DNA of 6,713 nt from Pseudomonadales bacterium (GTDB lineage Bacteria > Pseudomonadota > Gammaproteobacteria > Pseudomonadales > IMCC2047): the NCBI GenBank assembly GCA_021736745.1, contig JAIPFG010000176.1, forward strand, positions 1-6,713, read 5' to 3'. Under the pieces are notes generated by a model. It ran no database searches and was not told the DNA's origin. It saw only the letters and a list, made by a program, of their open reading frames with translations. The position numbers and the translations under genes were made by a program. Shown piece after piece: positions 1 through 5,449 of the stretch; position 1 is the stretch's first letter, and each line of letters begins with the position of its first letter.

Positions 1-200
1 GGCTCGCAAGGCCGATCGCAGGTACGCCCTAAAATACCGGGAAAAACATTGGAGTCCCAGTTCACCATGTAAGCATCCGTATATCGCTGCGCAGCGATCA
101 ACCGAATATACTCTGGCACGGGCGTATGCGCCGGGCAACCATACTGGCAGTCCACAACCTTATGGAAATATTCCGGGTTCGTTATATCTGTGGCTTTCAA
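1..200 (-). CDS. GltD-like FAD/NAD(P)-dependent iron-sulfur oxidoreductase, N-terminal fragment (cut by window edge)
   Basis: Partial gene: 66 codons, then the window ends. The protein has the N-terminal iron-sulfur domain seen in glutamate synthase small-subunit (GltD)-like flavoproteins. Visible signatures are VVDCQYGCPAHTPVPEYI (residues 15-32) and NVFPGILGRTCDRPCE (51-66). Cys18, Cys22, Cys61 and Cys65 are the expected cluster ligands. In this family the domain passes electrons between an NAD(P)H/FAD module, which would lie beyond the edge, and partner proteins or clusters. The frame has a stop (TGA) at 206-204, and the first usable start after it is TTG at 200, ten bases after a GGAG; there is no upstream ATG or GTG in frame. 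The gene lies 237 bases downstream of ispG on the same strand and probably has its own promoter. The family assignment is strong; the exact substrate cannot be told from this fragment. It could be GltD itself, a dihydropyrimidine dehydrogenase-like subunit, or a flavoprotein paired with a 2-oxoacid:acceptor oxidoreductase. Confidence 0.85.
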   Translation of the reverse strand, partial: MKATDITNPEYFHKVVDCQYGCPAHTPVPEYIRLIAAQRYTDAYMVNWDSNVFPGILGRTCDRPCE

Positions 201-274
201 AACTCAATGTCTCCACTAAATGAAAGGTGCGATCAGTAGCCGTCCTAGTAAAATAAACCTAGACTACATTGATT

Positions 275-303
275 ATCATAGACCGCTATTTCATGCCTGT
301 CTT
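275..303 (-). promoter_or_regulatory. Putative sigma70 promoter of the flavoprotein gene
   Basis: On the minus strand AAGACA (303-298, four of six matches to TTGACA) is followed by a 17-base spacer and TATGAT (280-275, five of six matches to TATAAT). Transcription would start near 268, leaving a leader of about 68 bases before the TTG at 200. Spacing is ideal and the site lies in a non-coding gap at the right distance, but the match is from inspection only. Confidence 0.45.
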
Positions 304-388
304 GACTAACAGCGTGCAAAAAATTGACTGGCAAGGTATCAGCGTTAGGAGCGGCAATTTCTTTACCCAACATAATTGAAGGATGATG

Positions 389-410
389 TATTAATTACGC
401 GTGATTAATA
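389..410. repeat. 22-bp near-perfect palindrome, possible operator
   Basis: The arms TATTAATTACG and CGTGATTAATA are reverse complements at 10 of 11 positions, with no loop; the centre is ACGCGT. The lack of a loop and the AT-rich arms fit a binding site for a dimeric DNA-binding protein better than an RNA hairpin. It starts being read 27 bases after the ispG stop and lies about 85 bases upstream of the predicted -35 of the flavoprotein gene. The regulator is unknown. Confidence 0.4.
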
Positions 411-437
411 AGAATATAAATTTCTCGTTAATCGACT

Positions 438-1658
438 CTAACTTAAATAGTGTGATTCAACATATTGCTTAATAATCGCCTGAAATTCTTCGGCAATATG
501 ATCCCCTTTGAGCGTGACCGTGCGCTCGCCATCCACAAAAACAGGGGCTACGGGACGTTCACCTGTTCCCGGCAGGCTAATACCAATATTGGCGTGCTTG
601 CTTTCCCCTGGCCCATTGACGACACAACCCATCACTGCCACCCGCATGTCCTCGACCCCATGATGCGTCTGCTTCCATACTGGCATTTGCTCGCGTAAAT
701 AGGTTTGAATATCCTCAGCAAGCTGCTGAAAATAAGTGCTGGTGGTTCGCCCACAGCCGGGGCAGGCAATGACCATAGGTGTAAAAGACCTTAAACCCAT
801 GGTCTGCAAAATTTCCTGCGCGACAATGACTTCTTTCGTACGGTCACCGCCGGGCTCCGGGGTTAAAGAGATTCTAATGGTATCGCCAATACCTTCCTGC
901 AACAGAACAGATAAGGCAGCAGTCGATGCGACTACTCCCTTAGAACCCATCCCGGCTTCCGTTAGGCCTAAATGTAATGGATAATCACAGCGCTTGGCCA
1001 GCTGCCGATAAATGCTGATCAAATCCTGGACTGAACTGGTTTTACAGGAAATAACTATCGCATCGTGAGCCAGACCGATAGATTCCGCCATTGCTGCACT
1101 TTCCAGTGCAGACGCGATTAATGCCTCAGCCTGTACCAGGCTAAGATCTTTCGGGTGTTTTAACCGACTGTTTTCATCCAACAATTTCGCGAGTAAGGCT
1201 TGATCAAGGCTACCCCAGTTAACACCAATGCGCACTGGCTTTTGGTGCTGACAGGCAATTTCAATCATGGTAGTGAATTGTTCGTCTTTCTTTTTACCCC
1301 GCCCCACATTACCAGGATTAATACGATATTTTGCCAACGCTTGAGCGCATTCTGGAAAGCGTGTCAGTAATTTATGTCCGTTAAAATGGAAGTCGCCGAC
1401 CAAGGGAACATTGATATTTTGTGCTGCCAGTTTCTCCACAATAACAGGGACTGCCTGTGCAGCTTCCTCGTTGTTGACGGTTATACGCACTAATTCCGAG
1501 CCAGCCTGCGCCAACTGCGCGACCTGTTGCACAGTGGCCGCAATGTCCACCGTATCGGTATTTGTCATGGACTGAACCACCACGGGCGAATTTCCGCCAA
1601 TGACCAGCTCGCCAATTTTAACGGCGGCTCGCTGAATACTAGCTGATCTCACACCCAT
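438..1658 (-). CDS. ispG: 4-hydroxy-3-methylbut-2-en-1-yl diphosphate synthase (IspG/GcpE)
   Basis: Cytosolic [4Fe-4S] enzyme of the MEP isoprenoid pathway; it reductively opens MEcPP to HMBPP, drawing electrons from flavodoxin or ferredoxin. The 406-residue product starts with the family motif VVVQSMTNTDT (26-36). It continues with the TIM-barrel strands LVGDFHFNGHKLL (86-98), YRINPGNVG (111-119) and RIGVNWGSLD (143-152), and ends in the cluster domain. Ligands Cys299 and Cys302 (ACPGCGR) and Cys345 with Glu352 (GCVVNGPGE) are all present, so the enzyme looks intact. The ATG at 1658 has AGGAA six bases upstream. It lies 55 bases after purA with no good terminator between, so co-transcription is likely. 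The DFH(F/Y)NGHKLL, GVNWGSLDQ, LTPEPGGDRT and GESKHANIGISLPGTGE motifs match the longer form familiar from alpha- and betaproteobacteria rather than the roughly 372-residue E. coli form. That is unusual beside gammaproteobacterial-type neighbours. Confidence 0.97.
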   Translation of the reverse strand: MGVRSASIQRAAVKIGELVIGGNSPVVVQSMTNTDTVDIAATVQQVAQLAQAGSELVRITVNNEEAAQAVPVIVEKLAAQNINVPLVGDFHFNGHKLLTRFPECAQALAKYRINPGNVGRGKKKDEQFTTMIEIACQHQKPVRIGVNWGSLDQALLAKLLDENSRLKHPKDLSLVQAEALIASALESAAMAESIGLAHDAIVISCKTSSVQDLISIYRQLAKRCDYPLHLGLTEAGMGSKGVVASTAALSVLLQEGIGDTIRISLTPEPGGDRTKEVIVAQEILQTMGLRSFTPMVIACPGCGRTTSTYFQQLAEDIQTYLREQMPVWKQTHHGVEDMRVAVMGCVVNGPGESKHANIGISLPGTGERPVAPVFVDGERTVTLKGDHIAEEFQAIIKQYVESHYLS

Positions 1659-1713
1659 TTATCATTCCTACGCAATAACACACTAAATTGATGACAATGC
1701 ATCAAGCATTAGA

Positions 1714-3009
1714 TCAGTTTTTTGAGAAAGGATGCCTTAGCACAATGGTTTCTTCTCGATCGGGACCTGTGGAAATAATATCGACCGGCACATTCAAGCG
1801 CTGTTCAATATAAGCGATATATTCCCGTGCACTTTGCGGCAATTGTTCCAGCGACTTAGCACCAATGGTCGATTCACTCCAGCCCGGCAGCTCTTCATAG
1901 ATTGGCTTTAGGCTAGCGAGACGCTCTGCACTAAAGAGGCAGTCTTCTTTTTCCCCAACACCTTCATAACCCACGCAGACCTTGATCGTTTCAAGCCCAT
2001 CCAACACATCCAGTTTGGTTAAACAAATTCCACTCACGCTATTGATCTGCATGGAGAATTTAAGTGCCACCAAGTCTAACCAGCCACAACGTCGAGCCCG
2101 CCCAGTAGTGGCGCCAAATTCACGCCCACGCTCGGCCATATGTTTTCCCATATCATCAAATAGCTCGGTGGGAAAGGGCCCCGATCCAACACGTGTGGTA
2201 TATGCTTTAGTAATCCCTAAGACATAATCTAGATAAAGAGGACCAAATCCACTACCCGTGCTGGCACCACCAGCAGTGGTATTGGAAGAAGTGACATAGG
2301 GGTATGTGCCGTGATCAATATCCAATAATGACCCTTGCGCGCCTTCAAATAAAAGGTTACGCCCTTCTTCACGGTATTGATGCAATAGGCAAGTCACATC
2401 AGCAACCATGGGTTCTATCTGCGCTCCCTGGGCTAAAGCCTGATCCAGTACTTGCTGATAGTCCAATGCCTCGGATTTATAATATTGGGTGAGGGTAAAG
2501 TTATGGTACTCCATAACCTCCTTTAACTGGTCGGCAAACCTATTGGCATCTAACAAATCACCGAGGCGCAACCCACGACGCGCTACCTTATCTTCATAGG
2601 CAGGACCAATCCCTCGTCCGGTAGTACCGATTTTTGCCTCACCTCGCGCTATCTCACGAGCCTGATCGAGTGCAGTGTGATAAGGTAATATTAGTGGGCA
2701 GGCCGCACTGATGCGCAATCGATCTTGTACCGGAACGCCACTTTGCTCGAGGCCCGCCATTTCTTCCAAAAGCGCTTCCGGCGACAATACGACACCGTTG
2801 CCTATCAGACATAGCACATCGTCACGCAAAATACCTGAGGGAATCAAGTGCAAAACCGTTTTTTTGCCCTTAATGACGAGCGTATGGCCGGCATTATGCC
2901 CACCCTGGAACCTAGCCACGGCCTCTGCCTGATCGGTCAACAGGTCGACGATCTTACCCTTACCTTCGTCACCCCATTGGGTGCCTAAAATGACGACATT
3001 TTTACCCAT
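1714..3009 (-). CDS. purA: Adenylosuccinate synthetase (PurA)
   Basis: Catalyses IMP + aspartate + GTP to adenylosuccinate, the first committed step to AMP; a cytosolic homodimer. Full length at 431 residues, matching the bacterial family. The GTP-binding/catalytic loop GTQWGDEGKGK is at 9-19 with catalytic Asp14, and GGHNAGHT at 36-43 gives catalytic His42. Other signatures are KIGTTGRGIGPAYEDK (126-141), FEGAQGSLLDIDHG (221-234), the aspartate-binding TTGRARRCGW (301-310), the guanine-binding TKLDVLDGL (331-339) and STGPDREET (413-421). All are conserved. The start at 3009 is fixed by homology (MGKNVVILGTQWG), although the leader has only a weak Shine-Dalgarno (GAG). It follows hisZ by 67 AT-rich bases; a promoter there is possible, but I found no good -35/-10 pair. 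Its place after the hfl genes and DUF2065 is the conserved enterobacterial and pseudomonad context. Confidence 0.98.
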   Translation of the reverse strand: MGKNVVILGTQWGDEGKGKIVDLLTDQAEAVARFQGGHNAGHTLVIKGKKTVLHLIPSGILRDDVLCLIGNGVVLSPEALLEEMAGLEQSGVPVQDRLRISAACPLILPYHTALDQAREIARGEAKIGTTGRGIGPAYEDKVARRGLRLGDLLDANRFADQLKEVMEYHNFTLTQYYKSEALDYQQVLDQALAQGAQIEPMVADVTCLLHQYREEGRNLLFEGAQGSLLDIDHGTYPYVTSSNTTAGGASTGSGFGPLYLDYVLGITKAYTTRVGSGPFPTELFDDMGKHMAERGREFGATTGRARRCGWLDLVALKFSMQINSVSGICLTKLDVLDGLETIKVCVGYEGVGEKEDCLFSAERLASLKPIYEELPGWSESTIGAKSLEQLPQSAREYIAYIEQRLNVPVDIISTGPDREETIVLRHPFSKN

Positions 3010-3076
3010 TTATAAACTCAATATAATTAGTCACTTGTTAATAAATACTCTATTCAGTCACAGGTGTTCCTGCTAA

Positions 3077-4258
3077 CTAAATAGATTCGACAACCCATTG
3101 ATTACCCTGTAAAACCAGCCGCCTATCACAGGAGAATTGACCCGAAGTATCGATATCTTCCGACAACTGATAAACCACAATTTCACCTTCATTGCGCAAC
3201 CGAAACACCTCTAACGCCAGAGCCGGGTCAGCATTACGCGGCGCAACAATCGCATTTTTTTCTTCAGATTGAGCGGGATTCAATTTGGTCAGCGCCTTCA
3301 AATCCGCACTAAATCCCGTTGCCGCACGAGACCTTCCGAATACCTCACCGATGTGGTCGTAACGTCCACCCTTAGCAATCGCCTGACCAAAGCCTGAAAC
3401 ATAAGCTGAGTAAACCATGCTGGTGTGGTATTGATAACCGCGCAATTCAGCCAAATCAAAATACAAATCCACCTCCGGATATAACGAAGCAAGCAATTGA
3501 CCCAACTCATCAAGCATATCAAGTGCTTTTGACACCGACTCGGGTGCTTTTTGAAAAACCTCCCGAGCTTCTCTTAATACCTCATAACCGCCATTCAGAG
3601 TAACCAATTTGGAGAGCATTTGAGCAACATCTTTGGCCGACACGTTCTCTGCGACAAATCGCTCCACATCGGCTTTAGCCTTGCTTTGCAGTAAATCAAA
3701 CAGCTCCGTTTCCTGCCCCTCACTAAGATTTGCCATACTCACCAGGCCCCGGTAGATTCCGACATGGCCGAGGTCAAGATGTATATTTTCTGCGCCCGCC
3801 AACTTAATCGTTTCGAGCATTAAATTAATAATTTCGCTATCCGCTGCAATGTCCGCACAACCAAATAACTCTGCACCCATCTGAATCGGGCTGCGTGTTG
3901 ATAATATATTCGGCGCCCGCGTATGCAGAACACTGCCGCCATAACAGAACCTTGCTGGCCCCTGATGCTGAAGGCTATGCGCATCAATCCGAGCCACCTG
4001 CGGCGTCATGTCTGCGCGGATACCCATCAAACGCCCGGTTAATTGGTCGGTAACTTTGAAGGTCTGGAGGTCTAAGTCCGAGCCAATGCCGGTCAACAAT
4101 GACTCCAAATATTCGATATAGGGCGGAATGACTAGCTCGTACCCCCAACTTCGGTATAAATCTAATAATTTACGTCGTAAAGTTTCCGCGCGCCATGCTT
4201 GCGGGGGCAGCACCTCTTCAATGCCATCAGGTAATAACCAACGATTAGAGTCTGTCAT
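3077..4258 (-). CDS. hisZ: ATP phosphoribosyltransferase regulatory subunit (HisZ)
   Basis: HisZ is a catalytically inactive relative of histidyl-tRNA synthetase. It assembles with the short form of HisG to make the hetero-octameric ATP phosphoribosyltransferase, the first and feedback-regulated step of histidine synthesis. The 393-residue product opens with RWLLPDGIEEVLPP (6-19), a hallmark of the family. It has the class II synthetase-like core motifs YLESLLTGIGSDLDLQTFK (50-68), RADMTPQVARIDAH (81-94), LDLGHVGIYRGL (161-172), DLAELRGYQYHT (268-279) and KGGRYDHIGEVFGR (296-309). The synthetase anticodon-binding domain is missing; only about 65 divergent residues follow the core, so this is HisZ and not HisS. 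The start is set by homology; AGGAAAA lies 12 bases upstream, a little far. It sits between DUF2065 (38-base gap) and purA (67-base gap). Its presence implies a short HisG elsewhere in the genome. Confidence 0.96.
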   Translation of the reverse strand: MTDSNRWLLPDGIEEVLPPQAWRAETLRRKLLDLYRSWGYELVIPPYIEYLESLLTGIGSDLDLQTFKVTDQLTGRLMGIRADMTPQVARIDAHSLQHQGPARFCYGGSVLHTRAPNILSTRSPIQMGAELFGCADIAADSEIINLMLETIKLAGAENIHLDLGHVGIYRGLVSMANLSEGQETELFDLLQSKAKADVERFVAENVSAKDVAQMLSKLVTLNGGYEVLREAREVFQKAPESVSKALDMLDELGQLLASLYPEVDLYFDLAELRGYQYHTSMVYSAYVSGFGQAIAKGGRYDHIGEVFGRSRAATGFSADLKALTKLNPAQSEEKNAIVAPRNADPALALEVFRLRNEGEIVVYQLSEDIDTSGQFSCDRRLVLQGNQWVVESI

Positions 4259-4296
4259 CTTAGTAGAAAATTTTCCTAGCGGTCGTTTATCATCTG

Positions 4297-4488
4297 TTAG
4301 TTAATCAGATACAGAATAGCTGTTCCAACCAACATACTGATAAGACCCATAGTGCGCATATTCCGATCATCAACTTGGGCAATAATCTGTACCATTTTGC
4401 GCCAACGCTGCGGAGCAATAAATGGCAGAATGCCCTCTATGACCATCATGAGGCAAAAAGCCACGGCTAACTCATGCCATATGCTCAA
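4297..4488 (-). CDS. DUF2065 family small inner-membrane protein (YjeT-like)
   Basis: A 63-residue hydrophobic protein of unknown function. It resembles E. coli YjeT in size, in layout and in gene position between hflC and purA. The first membrane segment covers roughly residues 4-22 and includes VIEGILPFIAP. A short amphipathic loop with RWRKMVQIIAQ and DDRNMRTMG follows, then a second membrane segment (ISMLVGTAILYLIN) at the C terminus. I chose the TTG at 4488 because AAAGGTGA lies seven bases before it and the resulting N terminus (SIWHELAVAF) matches the family. A GTG at 4506 in the same frame would give 69 residues, but it directly abuts the T-tract of the terminator and has no Shine-Dalgarno. 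There is no usable ATG. The neighbouring HflKC genes suggest a membrane role, but none is established. Confidence 0.85.
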   Translation of the reverse strand: MSIWHELAVAFCLMMVIEGILPFIAPQRWRKMVQIIAQVDDRNMRTMGLISMLVGTAILYLIN

Positions 4489-4495
4489 CTGCAAT

Positions 4496-4503
4496 TCACC
4501 TTT
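4496..4503 (-). promoter_or_regulatory. Ribosome binding site deciding the DUF2065 start
   Basis: AAAGGTGA on the minus strand lies seven bases before TTG 4488. It falls after the alternative GTG at 4506, so it can serve only the internal TTG start. This is why the shorter protein is preferred. Confidence 0.5.
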
Positions 4504-4506
4504 CAC

Positions 4507-4530
4507 AAAAAAGCCGGGGCGCCCCCGGCT
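4507..4530 (-). terminator. Intrinsic (rho-independent) terminator after hflC
   Basis: On the minus strand AGCCGGGG, a three-base GCG loop and CCCCGGCT form a perfect eight-pair GC-rich stem, followed directly by TTTTT. It lies 52 bases after the hflC stop and just before DUF2065. It should end most transcripts from hflKC, or act as an attenuator allowing partial readthrough into DUF2065-hisZ-purA-ispG. Confidence 0.9.
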
Positions 4531-4547
4531 GAAATAACAAGATATGG

Positions 4548-4576
4548 ATTATAGCGCAATCTCATCAATTAAATAA
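4548..4576 (-). promoter_or_regulatory. Possible promoter immediately upstream of the terminator
   Basis: A perfect TATAAT (4553-4548, minus strand) lies in the hflC-DUF2065 gap. The hexamer 17 bases upstream is TTATTT (4576-4571), a poor -35, so the site may be weak or need an activator. Transcription would start near 4541-4545, only about a dozen bases before the terminator stem. It would drive DUF2065-hisZ-purA-ispG only by reading through that hairpin. Confidence 0.35.
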
Positions 4577-4581
4577 CAGCA

Positions 4582-5448
4582 CTACTTCTTCTTATTAAGA
4601 TATTTGAAAAACTCATTATCAGGTTTAAGTATCAGAATGTCGCCCTTATTGTTAAAGGTTTCCTTATAGGCCTTTAAACTACGATAAAAAGCATAAAATT
4701 CTGGATCTTGATTATAGGCTTGCGCATAAATCGCAGCGGCGCGCGCATCCCCTTCACCACGAATTTTTTCGGCATCACGAAAAGCTTTCGCTTCGATAAC
4801 CGTTTTTTGCCGATCAGCATCAGCAGAAATACCTTCCGCCAATTCCTTACCCTTAGCACGATGATCACGTGCTTCGCGGTCACGCTCTGTTGCCATTCGA
4901 CTGAACACCGAACTGCTTACTTCGGGCGGTAAATCAATCCCTTTAACCCGGACATCAAGCACTTCCATGCCTAATTCTTTTTGAGCAATTTCATTCAGGT
5001 TATGGGTCAGCTCCGTCATCAGCTCATCTCGCTCCCCAGATACAACCTCGTGCATGGAGCGCTCGCCAAACTGGTTACGTAACCCTGTATCCACCCGAGA
5101 GGAAAGCAACCTAGCCGCAACAAACTCATCCCCAGAAGTGGCGGTGTAGTATTTTTCCACTGAGGAAATTCGCCACTTAACATAAGAATCCACAATCACC
5201 GCCTTCTTTTCCAATGTCAGAAAGCGTTGCGACTGGGCGTCTAGTGTTAACAAACGCCCATCAAACTTCCGCACTTTATTAACGATGGGGATTTTAAAAT
5301 GTAATCCGGGCTGAACGTCCGTCTTAACCACTTCACCAAACTTGAGCAGTACAGCCCGCTCTCTTTCCGTGACGATATACACACACTGGAGGGCCAGCAT
5401 AAGGACCAGTAATACACCGACCAAACTTAACAAGGATTTAGGTGCCAT
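4582..5448 (-). CDS. hflC: FtsH protease modulator HflC (SPFH/prohibitin family)
   Basis: HflC forms with HflK a large inner-membrane cage around the AAA+ protease FtsH and limits its action on membrane proteins. The 288-residue product has one N-terminal transmembrane segment (about 5-26), then the SPFH domain starting YIVTERERAVLLKFGEV (24-40) with the typical PGLHFKIP (47-54). The coiled-coil stretch MATERDREARDHRAKGKE (185-202) and the repeat-like ADADRQKTVIEAKAFRDAEKIRGEGDARAAAIYA (209-242) follow. The C-terminal part has FYAFYRSLKAY (251-261) and LILKPDNEFFKYL (272-284). Length is close to pseudomonad HflC and shorter than the 334 residues of E. coli. The ATG is one base after the hflK stop, with GGGAGGG eight bases upstream inside hflK, so translation is probably coupled and the subunits made in balance. 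A strong terminator follows. Confidence 0.97.
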   Translation of the reverse strand: MAPKSLLSLVGVLLVLMLALQCVYIVTERERAVLLKFGEVVKTDVQPGLHFKIPIVNKVRKFDGRLLTLDAQSQRFLTLEKKAVIVDSYVKWRISSVEKYYTATSGDEFVAARLLSSRVDTGLRNQFGERSMHEVVSGERDELMTELTHNLNEIAQKELGMEVLDVRVKGIDLPPEVSSSVFSRMATERDREARDHRAKGKELAEGISADADRQKTVIEAKAFRDAEKIRGEGDARAAAIYAQAYNQDPEFYAFYRSLKAYKETFNNKGDILILKPDNEFFKYLNKKK

Positions 5449-5449
5449 C

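Larger units (their letters stand above)
201..437. other. Intergenic region between ispG and the flavoprotein gene
   Basis: This 237-base AT-rich gap follows the ispG stop. It contains a 22-bp near-palindrome (389-410) and a sigma70-like promoter pointing to the flavoprotein gene (275-303). It also contains an open 42-codon minus-strand frame (ATG 373 to TAG 245) without a ribosome binding site. A run of six T on the minus strand (323-318) has no GC-rich stem before it, so I do not call a terminator for ispG. I found no RNA gene or mobile-element end. Confidence 0.6.

Noticed and set aside
318..323. Run of six T on the minus strand after ispG as a terminator
   Set aside because: No GC-rich inverted repeat precedes it; a T-run alone is not enough.
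302..329. Two TTGACT direct repeats 22 bases apart (plus strand)
   Set aside because: Six-base repeats are common by chance, and neither has a -10 hexamer at the right spacing on the plus strand.
465..984. Plus-strand open frames opposite ispG (465-698 and 736-984)
   Set aside because: They lie antisense to a well-conserved ispG, have no recognisable domain, and are shadows of the real gene.
1696..1710. Small hairpin AATGC-TTGAT-GCATT (minus strand) between purA and ispG
   Set aside because: Only five AT-rich pairs and no T-tract after it, so it is not a credible terminator.
1982..2932. Plus-strand open frames opposite purA
   Set aside because: Antisense to conserved purA motifs and without family resemblance; shadow frames.
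3010..3076. Promoter for purA in the AT-rich hisZ-purA gap
   Set aside because: Several AT-rich hexamers are present, but no -35/-10 pair with acceptable spacing; not supported by inspection.
3298..3522. Second minus-strand frame inside hisZ
   Set aside because: It overlaps hisZ in another frame and carries no motif; hisZ is clearly the coding frame.
4352..4932. Frames opposite or inside DUF2065 and hflC (4352-4537, 4674-4883, 4708-4932)
   Set aside because: Each overlaps a recognised family member in its true frame; the residues show no independent domain.
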